The notes: generated from the letters alone by a model not told the origin. Shown: positions 13,690 to 23,666, counted from the stretch's first letter. The stretch: 64,000 nucleotides of DNA from Diplonema papillatum (GCA_030068145.1 JAPJBO010000977.1:18245-82244), one strand, 5' to 3'. A program made the numbers and translations.

Positions 13690-13972
13690 GGGAACGTGTC
13701 AGTTAGACTTACTAGACGGCGGACAATGTCCGGCATGAGGGAGGGGAGAGGTCTCGGGCCTTAATTTTTATGGTTTGCCGTGCCGCCAGATGTCCGCCAC
13801 CGCGCGGGATCAAAAGGGGGGGTGGGGGCGAGGGGCGTCGGCCACAGTAGCCTATAGGGCAACCCCATGCTTTGCCATGCCGTCATCTGTCCGTCAAAAA
13901 ATATAAAGGCGGGGGAGGGGGGTTCTCCGCTATGCCGGCAAGTGTCCGCCAAAGTCTAACTGACACGTTCCC
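13690..13972. mobile_element. 283-bp MITE with 21-bp terminal inverted repeats
   Basis: The first 21 bp (13690-13710) and last 21 bp (13952-13972) are exact reverse complements, starting GGGAACGTGTCAGTTAGAC. Homology continues inward for about 20 more bp. The element is flanked by AAG on both sides (13687-13689 and 13973-13975). The flanks joined together (gaccaag-ttgcaa) match the uninterrupted sequence at 23155-23170, which acts as a paralogous empty site and supports a 3-bp target duplication. Inside, three diverged copies of a TTGCCGTGCCGCCAG-TGTCCGCCA-like unit occur. It has no coding capacity, so it must be non-autonomous. CMC/Harbinger-type elements make 3-bp duplications, but superfamily is uncertain. 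Confidence 0.8.
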
Positions 13973-14360
13973 AAGTTGCAAAACCACCAAGTGAGGAAAC
14001 AAAATGTGCTGCAACCCACACGAAACAGATACGTCTGGGTTAGTGTCTGAGCGCAACGTCTGGGTTAGTGTCTGGGCGACTACATCGCATTCCCGCCTGC
14101 CGGTTGGTTTCCTTCGAAATGGTGGGTGCCCGGGTCGGCTTGTCGGTGTCTGTCAACCCCAGAGGTATTGGGTTGCTCCCAACGCGTCGGTGACCGTCTA
14201 CCGAACGCAGGTTGACAGCTCTCGGTGCGGCTGCAATGTCCAGCTGGGTAGAGCGTGCCCTCTGCACAGGAGGGGCGAGCTGCTTGACGGCGTTCGGCAC
14301 AAAGTTCTTACCACCGCCGGAAGGAACTGGCTCGAACAAGACTCGCATATTTGTTTTGCC
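13973..14360 (+). repeat. Dispersed repeat P (copy 1), interrupted
   Basis: Positions 13973-14080 and 14289-14350 match 23161-23300 in order and orientation. Shared blocks include ATGTGCTGCAACCCACACG and AAAGTTCTTACCACCG. Here about 200 bp of unrelated sequence (14081-14288) separates the two halves. Both copies sit beside genes: this one upstream of the hAT-derived gene, the other right after the stop codon at 23147. Confidence 0.65.
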
Positions 14361-14623
14361 ATCTCCCTCCTTGCTAGCTCCCACCAAGTCCACTGAACTG
14401 GGCGCATCCCTTTCCCAAGAGATGCTGTCCACGCATGAATGGCAGAATGGAAGAATTGACAAAACCCACGAATGTTCTCGCTTACTTCTTTCGTGTCGTT
14501 CAGCAGATGCTGCGAAAACGAGCTGCGCCACTGTGCTATCGGTATTTGTGGTACACGTAGTGGGTGGCGCTAAAAGTACATTTGCGCCGGTAAAGACCGG
14601 CGCCCAGCGAGACTAGAGGTAGC

Positions 14624-14885
14624 AGTTAAAGTTCGGGAAACAGTAAAGTTCTGGCGAAGCAAAGTTCTGGTGAAGCTAAGTTCGGCGAAGTCAGCAGCAA
14701 AGTTCGGGCGATGCTAAGTTCTGGTGAGTCAAGTTCAGGCGAAGCTAAGTCAAAGCAAAGTTCGGGTGAACTTCACCGTGAAGCTAAGTTCTGGGAGGCG
14801 AAGTTCTGGTGAAAGCAAAGTTCCGGCGAAGCATAGCAAAGTTCGGGCGAAGCTAAGTTCGGCGAAGCAAAGCAAGGGGCAACAG
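14624..14885 (+). repeat. Degenerate 17-bp tandem repeat, probable intron
   Basis: About fourteen imperfect copies of a unit close to AAAGTTCTGGCGAAGCT run from 14624 to about 14872. They end just before a CAACAG acceptor at 14880-14885. Frames through the array read as Lys/Ser-rich repeats, but the array looks intronic because the conserved protein begins right after the acceptor. Confidence 0.6.
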
Positions 14886-17800
14886 GTCGGGCACTACATC
14901 TTTGTGAAGGTTCCCGGGACGCCGCTTGCAGTATCACCGAGCGAAGTTGCGCGCATCAAGCGCCTCCTCAACATCCCCGCTCCGAAGACGTGCTCGATTG
15001 AGGACTCGCCCTCAACTCTTCCCCACAATTCAATCCGTTTGGAGGGCTGGGAGCACTGCGTGTACACCACCAGTGCTTCAGATTCTGAGGCGTGGGTATC
15101 AACAGCTCTCGAAAAGCTCGGAGCTCTTGCTGGGGCCGGAGGGTTCGCCGCAGCCAAGAAAGGTCAGTTCGGGCCGGAAGTTTGCGGTTATGTCGCTGCT
15201 TGGGTCGTTGCGAGAATAAAAGAAGGGAAGTCAGCCGGCAGCTGGAACAAGAGCTTACTGTTGTCGTGGTGGGAGAAAGAGGCGAAGCATTTTGTAGGAG
15301 ACGAGGTGGCGGCGAGCTACGCTGAGGGCATATCGACAGGCTACGTGTCCCCACTTGCACTGGACAAGCTTCGTTTGTACGTGTGCCATTCGCAGCAAAG
15401 AACGAATCGAACACGTTGTGCTCAGTTCAGGACGGAAGCGGAGTGTCAGAAAGTTGTCCCCGCGATGGCAAGGTTCCTTGCACAACACGGTCTCGCTACG
15501 GCTTTCTTTGTTGTTGTGCCCCAATCTGCTATGACGTACCATTGTTTTATCGTGCATTTGTGGCGCAAAGCTCCCGGAAAAACAAACGTGGTTGACTTGA
15601 AGGAAGGCAGGTTTTCTGGCGGGCAAGATCTGGCTCTGCATCGTTTGGGCAAGCACTGCTTCGACCGCCAGGACCGGTTGCTTATTTGCCTTATATGCCG
15701 AGGTGCTGTGCGAGCTGGCCACAAGTTACCGCCATATTCGCCAAACTTCGTCACTGGCATTGAAAGCCCGAAGACGAACGCACAGACGCAGCATCGGCAG
15801 TCGAAGTATCACGTTGAAGCGATTAGCTTCTTAGAAGCTATGCAAACCAAAAAAGAGGCTGGCGGAGATGACCGACCGATGCTAGGGCACGGTGAGGAGG
15901 CGCGGTTCTCGGCTGGGATCTCTGCGCCGTGGGCATGTGAGGCAAACGGCGGTGAGGAGGACAATGCTCTCTTCAATCTGCACAGCAGGTTATATGTGGG
16001 CATAAAGACAGGTCTCAGCTACGAGAACGCCTTGCACCAGCTTCAAGGTGAAGCGCTTCAGGGTGTCGCGCTGCCGGGTCGGTATACTAACCCGACTCAC
16101 GTCAAAGAGATGATTGACATTTGGGTGGGGATTCTCCGGCAAAGAGTGCGGCTGGAGCTCCTGCGCCATGGTGAAAGCTTCCTTCGTCCTCTGTTCGTTC
16201 GCGAAGCTTCTCTGGACGCCGGGAGGAACCTTTCGAGGGGACTGAGCCTGCAGTCTCGCCACATTTTTAGCTGGTGTTCTGACGACGGTTCCCCACTGAC
16301 AGGAAAGAAGAAGGGCGCTGCTGCGTTGCTGACGAAGGCATCGGGGCACGAGATAGCTCTGAGCCTCGATGCAGCTCACAAGATGCAGAACTCGGTGAAA
16401 TTCTTGCTGCAGGATCCCGAGTTCCAGTACGTAGCAGACACAGCTTTCCGGATTTTTTGTGCGAGTACTTTGCTCCGTCGCGAGTTGGCAAAGCTGATGA
16501 AAGGGACAGGGGTACAGCCGAGGAAAGCTGATGGGAGTTGGCGAATTCGATGGCTTCCGAAATGGCAGAGGTCACTCGTGAAGGCTTCGGTCATGAGGCC
16601 GTGGTGGGTACGGATGTTCGAGACGAAACGGAGTGTTCTCAGACGCACGAAAAGTAAAACGACCAGGAAGGAAGCAACATCGTTACTGCCCGTTCTGAAG
16701 GATCCTCGGTTCGTCGAGAGTCTCCAGTATTTCTGCGACTTGTTTGCGATCCTGGCAGGTCCGCAGTTGAAGAGCCAGCTAAGTGTGGGCCACGGTGTCC
16801 ACATTGAGGCTTCCATCGCTCTGGCGCAACAGCAGGTCTCGGCCATGACAACCAAACCTGGGATTCCCCGGAATCTGAAAGATTTGCACATGAAAGTCAT
16901 CAGCGTCCTTGTGCCCGCGAGCCGTTTTTCCCCCCATGTGCTGGCAGCGACCCAGCTCCTTTCTGCGGCAGTCCCGCCCCCGACGGCTAAAGAAACTTTC
17001 AAAAAGTGCACTGGTGGCGAGTCCGAGGATGAGGGATCCAAACCACTGGCGCAAGCTCAAGCTCCGAAACAAGCTAAGGTGTCCAAGCTTTCTACGGCAG
17101 TCCCACCCCCGATGGAGAAAGAAACTCCCAAAAAGCGCTCTGGTGGCGAGTCCGAGGATGAGGGATCCACACCACTGGCGCAAGCTCCGAAACAAGCGAA
17201 GCTGTCCAAGCATTTTTTGGCCGACAACGCGGAGATCAGGAAAACGGCGTTCAGGACCCTGTTTAGCCAACCTGCATCGGATGCTAGCCGTGCACCCGGT
17301 ACTGCACTGCCTCCCGGATCACGGAGTCCTGTTGCGAAGGCGAAAATAAGCCCAGCTGCGTCGGGCAACGCACCCCCTGCAAAAAAACGTCGAAGTGAAG
17401 TAGCTCCTAAAGCATCGCCCCCGCCGAGTGGATCTGATGCGCAGACATGCCCGAAGCCCGCGCCGAAAAAACCCACACCGAAGAAGACTCTGCAGGCTCA
17501 AGAAGGCGCATGGAGAACCATGTGCAAACTCGCGAGAGTCGACACGAGCTTCCGCAAGAAAGACCTGATGAACCAGTGGGAAGCAGTTCGTCAGAAAGCT
17601 GTCCTCAACGAGGGCAGCTATGAAAACTTCTGGTCCGCAACGGTTGCAGAACTTGAACGGACAGAAGACAAGACAGGGATTGCAGTCGCCACAAGCCGAG
17701 TTCTACAAGTGGCTCTGTGCTGTAGCTGCCCGAGCAGCTGTGGGATCGAGCGAGACTTTGGGTTGATGCGCGCTCGCTTGGATCCCGCGAGGATCGAAAC

Positions 17801-18278
17801 GTCGCTGAAAGCAGTCAGCAACGAACTCTTTTTGGTTCGAAACGGACCGAACCCGGCAGAAGCAAGGGAGTTGCTTGCTGAGGGGATGCTGAGTTGGGAG
17901 TCCTCGAAGAGACGGCGGGCAGCAGGGGGTGGGCGGAAACAGAAGGAGAAGAAGGATGGACACAGTTCGTTCCGTCAACTGCTTCAGAAAGTGAAGAAGG
18001 GTGAAGACGCTGACGTGACTGGAAAGGCTCTGGCGAAGCTCCGTCCGGCTGTCAAGAAGATTGCTGACGAGAACATCGTCATAGCAGGAATAATTGCTCT
18101 TCTTGCTGTGGTCGCGTCGTTGGTCGACGCGCCTGCGCCAGATGATTGTAGCAGCGAAGTTGACCAACGTGACGAGGTGATGGACGACATCGACGCCGAG
18201 GAGGAGGTGGAGGAAGATGACGCCGAGGAGGAAGATGAAGGGGGGTCCGAAGCGTCGATTCCGTCGTCGTTTGCCTAA
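14886..18278 (+). CDS. hAT-transposase-derived protein
   Basis: The protein resembles the hAT-type transposase relatives of the ZNF862/DUF4371 group. At about codons 480-560 it has SDDGSPLTGKKKGAAALL, followed by an AAHKMQNSVKFL helix, the counterpart of the usual DG...TG...CxxH segment. Then comes FRIFCASTLL with a following RIRWLPKWQRSL, equivalent to the RWL segment. Near the C-terminus, CGIERDFGLMRARL plus a NELFLVRNG strand matches the hAT dimerisation module. Between them are two tandem PPP-KET-KK-GGESEDEGS repeats and a Lys/Pro-rich linker; the tail is strongly acidic. There is no ATG for the first 190 codons, so an upstream exon is expected, joined at the acceptor before 14886. Whether it is an active transposase or a domesticated gene is undecided; no terminal repeats were found. 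Confidence 0.6.
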   Translation, partial: VGHYIFVKVPGTPLAVSPSEVARIKRLLNIPAPKTCSIEDSPSTLPHNSIRLEGWEHCVYTTSASDSEAWVSTALEKLGALAGAGGFAAAKKGQFGPEVCGYVAAWVVARIKEGKSAGSWNKSLLLSWWEKEAKHFVGDEVAASYAEGISTGYVSPLALDKLRLYVCHSQQRTNRTRCAQFRTEAECQKVVPAMARFLAQHGLATAFFVVVPQSAMTYHCFIVHLWRKAPGKTNVVDLKEGRFSGGQDLALHRLGKHCFDRQDRLLICLICRGAVRAGHKLPPYSPNFVTGIESPKTNAQTQHRQSKYHVEAISFLEAMQTKKEAGGDDRPMLGHGEEARFSAGISAPWACEANGGEEDNALFNLHSRLYVGIKTGLSYENALHQLQGEALQGVALPGRYTNPTHVKEMIDIWVGILRQRVRLELLRHGESFLRPLFVREASLDAGRNLSRGLSLQSRHIFSWCSDDGSPLTGKKKGAAALLTKASGHEIALSLDAAHKMQNSVKFLLQDPEFQYVADTAFRIFCASTLLRRELAKLMKGTGVQPRKADGSWRIRWLPKWQRSLVKASVMRPWWVRMFETKRSVLRRTKSKTTRKEATSLLPVLKDPRFVESLQYFCDLFAILAGPQLKSQLSVGHGVHIEASIALAQQQVSAMTTKPGIPRNLKDLHMKVISVLVPASRFSPHVLAATQLLSAAVPPPTAKETFKKCTGGESEDEGSKPLAQAQAPKQAKVSKLSTAVPPPMEKETPKKRSGGESEDEGSTPLAQAPKQAKLSKHFLADNAEIRKTAFRTLFSQPASDASRAPGTALPPGSRSPVAKAKISPAASGNAPPAKKRRSEVAPKASPPPSGSDAQTCPKPAPKKPTPKKTLQAQEGAWRTMCKLARVDTSFRKKDLMNQWEAVRQKAVLNEGSYENFWSATVAELERTEDKTGIAVATSRVLQVALCCSCPSSCGIERDFGLMRARLDPARIETSLKAVSNELFLVRNGPNPAEARELLAEGMLSWESSKRRRAAGGGRKQKEKKDGHSSFRQLLQKVKKGEDADVTGKALAKLRPAVKKIADENIVIAGIIALLAVVASLVDAPAPDDCSSEVDQRDEVMDDIDAEEEVEEDDAEEEDEGGSEASIPSSFA

Positions 18279-19406
18279 GACTGTTCAGGCAATCCGCGAT
18301 GTTCAAGTTAGTCACGTCCAACGTTCTTTGTGCCGTGAGCTCCAGGTAGTGAAATTCTCGACGATTTCCGCCCCCTTCGTTTTCTATCCGCACAAGGAAG
18401 CTCTACCCCGTCTTTCATCTTCGAAAAGCCTTCTGTATGCTGTCGTAGGGTTGAGAGGGACATGAAAAGACCGGGTAAATGAAAAGGCCACCCAGTTCCC
18501 CGGGAGAACGTCCACGTCAGGCATCTCATGCGAGAGTTCGGAAGCGACTTCGCAGCTCCGGATCTCTCACGTGGCACAGCTGCAAATATTTGCGAACAAG
18601 CGCGTGCGCCGCGTGGAGTAGATGACGACTGGCTACTTGTCACTACGGTTTGCTACAAACTGGCGTTTTTACTTGACTCAGTTGGGCACGCCGCAATGTG
18701 CCTCACAGGTTCCCTGCAGTAGCTAGCATCAGGTTTGCCACACAACCAGCATGCTAGCTCCTCGTGGGGCCCGGATCTGCTGATTCGCACGGGTTTTAAG
18801 CTCAGAATTCAGTTTCGCAGGGAGAAAAAGCTGGTGAATTTTTTGAAGTGTGTGACTGATTTCGAAAATTCTCTAAGTACAAATATGCCCAGTACGTGGT
18901 CACCCCCCACAAAAATAAGCAAACGCCGAACGCCGGCCCAGATTCTTATTTCTGCCTATGGGCCCACGGCAGCGCAAGCCAGCTAACGGTGGTCGCGCAT
19001 GCAACCTGTCTGCTCGCGGTCGCGCCGGCCCGGCCCGCAACCGCAGCCGCCATATGGCGGCCACATTCGCCCGTGCCCACACGCCGGCCAGCTCATCCCA
19101 TCGAGCTAGCAATCCAGCTAAGGAGCACAACCGAGGATCCCGTAGCGTCAGCGGTCCGGCCAAGGAACGTAGCCGAGGTCCGTTTGGTAGAACAGCGCAT
19201 TAAACATGAGTTTAATTCGCACACCGGAGCGGCGCCTACGGCTCCGAAGGCACCCGCACCGAAGGAGAATTAAACTCTAAACTAAGAACGCCAAAAATGT
19301 TACGACCCCCAATTGCGACCGCCAAAATTACCGCTTATGCTGAGTTTTCCCCTGTTTAAGGTCGCCGGTTGTACTAAACACAGTGCTGCCCTTCAGCACA
19401 CATCCC
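18279..19406. other. Intergenic region
   Basis: No gene is seen. There is a 16-bp perfect palindrome GCCGCCATATGGCGGC at 19046-19061, and a loose inverted pair of GAATTAAA-like motifs between 19209 and 19276. Part of the 3' end may be an intron or leader of the next gene. Confidence 0.4.
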
Positions 19407-22400
19407 ATGCACGCAATATGCCGCTGGAAAGCACTCCTGCACAGGCAGCCGGAGAGTACGGCGACAGAAGAACAACAAGACGCGCGGTGTGATGGAGCGA
19501 ACGAAGGTGGAGACACAGCCGAAGAGGGCAGCAGCACGATGCTCAACAACGTGCGGCTCATCGGCAGGCTCGAGCAGAGGAGCCGCGCAGCCCGCTTCCG
19601 TGTGGCCACGGCGCAGAAGGACGCAGCGCTGGCCCAAGGCGCGGATAAGAGGGCGGACACGGTGTTCCTGAAGGGCGACGAAGAGCTCTACTCGAAGGAA
19701 AACTTCGCGAAGCGGTACAGGCTGCGCAAGACCCCGGCGATCCACGCCGAGATCGAGCACTGGTGGGCCCAAGTGTCCGAACGGGGCAAGATGACCTACC
19801 CGGCCTACGTCGCCGTCTTCAAACCCCTTTACTTCCGCCTCGTCGCCCAGGGCACCGACAACCGGGCCCAGGAAGCAGTCGACAAGGACTGGATCAACGA
19901 TTCCGGCGGCTCTGACTACCTCAACGGCGACCAGTTTTTCTACAGTGTGTTCGGCCTCGCGGACCTGTGGTGCAACTCCTGCGAGGCGGGGGAGTACGTC
20001 GAGTTTCTGCGGGAGCTGCGGGTGATGTCGGCCGCGAACTACGCGGTGTACAAGGCGAACTTGCCGAAGCCGCCCGTCGGCAAGCCGAAGCGCGCGTCGA
20101 AGCAGCCGAACCAGTGGCGGGCGATGCGCCTGGCCGACCGGAAGGAGGCCCTCGTGGCTTCGGCGCGGCGGCGGAGGAAGGACGCGGCGGCGTCAGAGGA
20201 GCACAGGCGGGCGTGCGAGTACCGGGAGCGGTTCGAAGTGCGGGGGCTGCTCGACGACGAGCCAGCCTGCGGGCCGTGGGCCACCCGGCAGCAGCAAGGG
20301 GGCGGCGCGGGGTTTAAGCCGTTTTCGGCCGCTTTCCCGGGGATTCCGCCGACGCTCGGGCCGGCGGGCACCGCGCTCGACCGCAGCGGCAACCTGGCGG
20401 CGATGGGGTTCGTGCAGTCGGCGTCCCCGTACCTCGTCCGCCAGTTCGAGCACCAGCCGCGCCCGAACACAACGCACCCGTCCTACACCTCGGCGAGCCA
20501 CGTGCACACGTCTTTATACCCCCCGTCGTCTCTCCCGTACCCGACGTCCCCTCGTCACCGGTTTCTCCGCTCCCCACTTCCTTCACCCCCTGGCACCCGC
20601 ATCCAACCCAAACGGGCGTCGCCCCCGCACGCCAGGCCGCCCAGCCGCGGGGGGGTTCTACCCATCGCAGACGCGCCGTCCGCGCAGCCGGACTTGGCGC
20701 TTTCGCCCATCGACCCGGGCAACACGCCGAAGCTCGCGGCCCAGTTCATCAACGCAAGCAGCAACCGGGCCGTGTACGACCCGCTGGTGCCGCGGTACCG
20801 CCCCGGCACGATACCCGGGTCGAGGGGCGGGAGCGGGGATCCTGCGAGGCTGGCGTCACTCAAAGTGGATGCGCGGGGAATCGCGGGCGCGTTTTGCCAC
20901 GACAGCGACGGCACGGAACCCGGATGCCCCCCCGGAGCCGACTGGGGTCGTGCCGGTGCGGTGAGTGATCGGGCGCTCCTCCAAGCCGGGCTCACCGTGT
21001 GCTCGCAGCCGGATATCGATGGCGACGGCGGGAAGACGGGCTGCGGGTCGGAACCGCTCGACTACGAATCCCTCAGCGATGCCCAGTTGCGTTCGGCAAG
21101 CCGCGAATCGTCGTCCGGAGGCGTCAGAACGAAGCCAGCACATCATCAGAACGGCGCGGCGGCCCTGCGTAGCGGTCCTTCGCACACGCCGCACCGCGAA
21201 TTGTCCGTGATGAGCAGACAACCCGAGCCGGCCGCCGCAGACCACCAACCCAGCATCGAGGCAGCCTTCGGTTGCCCGGCACTCGGTGTGATGCAGAACA
21301 ACTCCTGGGGTCGATCAGCACCGGCACTCAACGGCCCGCAAAGCGATTGGGGAAGGCAGTTGCACGCAGGGGTTCACGACACTTCGACCGCATTATTCCC
21401 GTTGAAGAACGCGGTTGTGCTGCCCCGGACTTCTCCCCGCCATCTTACTCACGAGGCGACGAAGCAGCTCGGCGTGAGCCCCGTGCACGTGGCCCCGCAA
21501 CCTACACTCGCGGCGTGCATCGCCGACACCGGAGGTGAGCCGGTCGCGACTCAAAGGACTAAGCGGCTCATTTCCTTAGCACGCAAGCGATCCGCGTCTC
21601 CCGACCACGCCACGCCGACCACCACCACACCCCTGTCCCCCTTCCCCGACGGCGTTGCCCGTGCGCCGATGCTGTACGGTGCTTCGTCCGTCAACACCGC
21701 GATGCACTCCCCGCACAAGAATCCGAAGCTCGACCCGTCGAACCGGGCCCTGGGCATGTCCTCTCGGATGATGCCCATCGAGCAGTGCCTGATGGCTGTC
21801 CTCGCCTCGTCCGCGCACCACGGCGCGAACCCGCTGCGGGAGTGGGTGATGCTGCTCGTCGAGAAGCAGCTGTCCATCACCGAGTGGTGCGACGCCGTCG
21901 GCCTCGAGTCGCGCGAGTTCCTGCGCTGGGTCTGCGAGCAGATCCGTGAGCCGGCCGGCGGCGGCGGCGCGGAGCACCGGCGTTCCGGCTGCGACAAGGC
22001 CGAACCGGAACAGGACCACACCATCCTCGCTGAACAGGACAGCCAGGAACCGGGGAAAGGACCGGAGGGAGGCCCGTCCGTGGAAGGCACGGCGGCGCCG
22101 GAAGCCTGGCGAGGGCGGACTGCTGCGGGCAACGGGCGAGCGGCGAAACAAACTGAAGGGCACGCCGGCCAAAGGGGAAACCGAAGGCCGGGAACCGTCG
22201 GAGAACCGGAAAACGGCAAAGGAAGGTACATCGCCGAAGAGGAAAAGTCGCCCAAGGGAACTGGGAGACTGCGCGAGCAGAGTGACAGGGCCGATGGCGA
22301 GCCACGACGTATCGCGCCGGGGTGGGCAGTCGAGATGCGGCTGGATGGCGACGGCCCGGCTGGCCATGGGGCGGCGGCGAGGGCCGCCGGCGCGCGGGGG

Positions 22401-23147
22401 GCGGCCGGCAAACGCGGCGCCCGCAGCCGAGTCAAGCTGGTCGATCCCCCCAACGGAGAGTGCGACGATGCGGACGCCGCCGGGTATCCGTCGAGCCGGC
22501 TTTACCACGCGGTCATCGGCGCGTACGTCTCCCGCGCGCACGCCCGATTTTCCGGAGAGTCCGGCGATTTGAAAGCCGACTGGCGGCGCAAGGCGACGCG
22601 GGAGGGCCTCGCCTCGAAGCAGTTCAGCGCCCGGCACGCCATCGACGAGGCCGACTTCCGCCGGTGGCTCGCGTCGAACGCGCAGAACGACGCGTTCCGA
22701 TCCATCGAAGACACCGTGCGGCACTACATTTCGGCGACCCCTCCGCTGGTCCAGCGGTGGAAGGACCGCGCCCTGCAAACCGGGGTGTCCGCCGCCCGGT
22801 TCGCGCAAGACCACGGGCTTTCCCTGGGCAAGCTGGTCGGCTGGCTCGTCAACGGCACAGTCTCCGACCAAAACGTGCTGACCGCTGCTTGGGACTTCGT
22901 GTTGCCTGCCGCAAATCCGCCTTCCGCCGGCGTCGCCAAGGACAAGGGAGACAAGGCCGCCCTGGCAGACAGCCTCGACAACAAACTCGCCAAGCGTGCC
23001 GTGCAGACCGTCGAACAGGTCATTCTCTACAAGGAACCTGACGTGCCGGTGGCGGCAAACTCTTTGAGGGACATCTTCGAGAAACTGTCGCACCGCTCGG
23101 ACGAGTTGCTGCACGAATGTGGGCAACCCATCGGGGCTGGCGCGTAG
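19407..23147 (+). CDS. Large unknown protein with EF-hand-like region and W-repeats
   Basis: The function is not recognised. The first ATG is at 19407, another candidate at 19539; an upstream exon is possible. About 19789-20010 encodes MTYPAYVAVFKPLYFRL, then an acidic loop region and FYSVFGLADLWCNS plus AGEYVEFLREL. This pattern recurs in protist proteins and looks like a degenerate EF-hand pair. The middle third is low-complexity, rich in Pro, Ser, Gly and His. The last third has three related helical units at about 21830-21940, 22530-22690 and 22720-22860; each reads roughly as basic-aromatic, then FA/FS..H.[IL]....L..WL (KQFSARHAIDEADFRRWL and ARFAQDHGLSLGKLVGWL). The fold may be helix-turn-helix-like, suggesting DNA or protein binding. 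Codon use is strongly GC-rich and uniform. Downstream lies a decayed copy of its own 3' end. Confidence 0.6.
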   Translation: MHAICRWKALLHRQPESTATEEQQDARCDGANEGGDTAEEGSSTMLNNVRLIGRLEQRSRAARFRVATAQKDAALAQGADKRADTVFLKGDEELYSKENFAKRYRLRKTPAIHAEIEHWWAQVSERGKMTYPAYVAVFKPLYFRLVAQGTDNRAQEAVDKDWINDSGGSDYLNGDQFFYSVFGLADLWCNSCEAGEYVEFLRELRVMSAANYAVYKANLPKPPVGKPKRASKQPNQWRAMRLADRKEALVASARRRRKDAAASEEHRRACEYRERFEVRGLLDDEPACGPWATRQQQGGGAGFKPFSAAFPGIPPTLGPAGTALDRSGNLAAMGFVQSASPYLVRQFEHQPRPNTTHPSYTSASHVHTSLYPPSSLPYPTSPRHRFLRSPLPSPPGTRIQPKRASPPHARPPSRGGVLPIADAPSAQPDLALSPIDPGNTPKLAAQFINASSNRAVYDPLVPRYRPGTIPGSRGGSGDPARLASLKVDARGIAGAFCHDSDGTEPGCPPGADWGRAGAVSDRALLQAGLTVCSQPDIDGDGGKTGCGSEPLDYESLSDAQLRSASRESSSGGVRTKPAHHQNGAAALRSGPSHTPHRELSVMSRQPEPAAADHQPSIEAAFGCPALGVMQNNSWGRSAPALNGPQSDWGRQLHAGVHDTSTALFPLKNAVVLPRTSPRHLTHEATKQLGVSPVHVAPQPTLAACIADTGGEPVATQRTKRLISLARKRSASPDHATPTTTTPLSPFPDGVARAPMLYGASSVNTAMHSPHKNPKLDPSNRALGMSSRMMPIEQCLMAVLASSAHHGANPLREWVMLLVEKQLSITEWCDAVGLESREFLRWVCEQIREPAGGGGAEHRRSGCDKAEPEQDHTILAEQDSQEPGKGPEGGPSVEGTAAPEAWRGRTAAGNGRAAKQTEGHAGQRGNRRPGTVGEPENGKGRYIAEEEKSPKGTGRLREQSDRADGEPRRIAPGWAVEMRLDGDGPAGHGAAARAAGARGAAGKRGARSRVKLVDPPNGECDDADAAGYPSSRLYHAVIGAYVSRAHARFSGESGDLKADWRRKATREGLASKQFSARHAIDEADFRRWLASNAQNDAFRSIEDTVRHYISATPPLVQRWKDRALQTGVSAARFAQDHGLSLGKLVGWLVNGTVSDQNVLTAAWDFVLPAANPPSAGVAKDKGDKAALADSLDNKLAKRAVQTVEQVILYKEPDVPVAANSLRDIFEKLSHRSDELLHECGQPIGAGA

Positions 23148-23154
23148 TTCACGC

Positions 23155-23310
23155 ACGACCAAGTTGCAAGTGAGGAAAAAATGTGCTGCAACCCACACGA
23201 AACAGATACGTCTGGGTGTCTGGGCGCAAGCGTTCAGCTCAAAGTTCTTACCACCGTCGGAAGGGAACTGGCTCGAACAAGACTCGCATTCCTCCGACCA
23301 CTCGTCAACG
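23155..23310 (+). repeat. Dispersed repeat P (copy 2), MITE empty site
   Basis: This is the uninterrupted version of the repeat at 13973-14360. Its left end (gaccaagttgcaag) is the sequence that the MITE at 13690 split in the other copy. It starts 8 bp after the stop codon of the preceding gene. Confidence 0.65.
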
Positions 23311-23384
23311 CGTTGCATGTTCTTTTTGCCAATGTCTCTACCGAGCGTTCCGCGCCTCAGGCTCCTCTAGAGCGACGAGGGTGG

Positions 23385-23535
23385 CTGCAAAACAAAGCCG
23401 CCCTGTCAGACAGTCTTGACAACAAGCACGCACTGTCGGGCACGTCATCATCTTATCGGAAAGCTAACGTACTGATGACGGCGAATTTCCTGAGATACAT
23501 CTCCAGCAGAAGGCATCGCTGGCACAAGGGGAAGC
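23385..23535 (+). pseudogene. Decayed duplicate of the upstream gene's 3' coding end
   Basis: The frame reads NKAALSDSLDNKHAL and continues to ANFLRYI. It matches DKAALADSLDNKLAK and ANSLRDIF in the last 65 codons of the gene ending at 23147. DNA identity is clear over the first 40 bp and then fades. The two copies are separated by repeat P, so the duplication probably predates or accompanied the arrival of that repeat. Confidence 0.6.
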
Positions 23536-23666
23536 AGTCAGCAGCATTGCACTACGCTGGATGAAAGGTGCGTGCCAACACCCCTATGGCAGCGCCGTGG
23601 CCAGCAACATTGCAGGTCGCTGGAAGACAAGGAGTCGCGTCCACCGCCGTAAAATCAGACCCCAAA

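Noticed and set aside
14724..14885. N-terminal Lys/Ser-rich region of the hAT-derived protein
   Set aside because: It is only the translation of a 17-bp tandem repeat and begins without ATG; the conserved part starts after a splice acceptor.
21576..23318. 580-codon minus-strand frame
   Set aside because: It is antisense to the W-repeat gene, Arg/Pro/Gly-rich and extends through repeat P, so it is a GC shadow.
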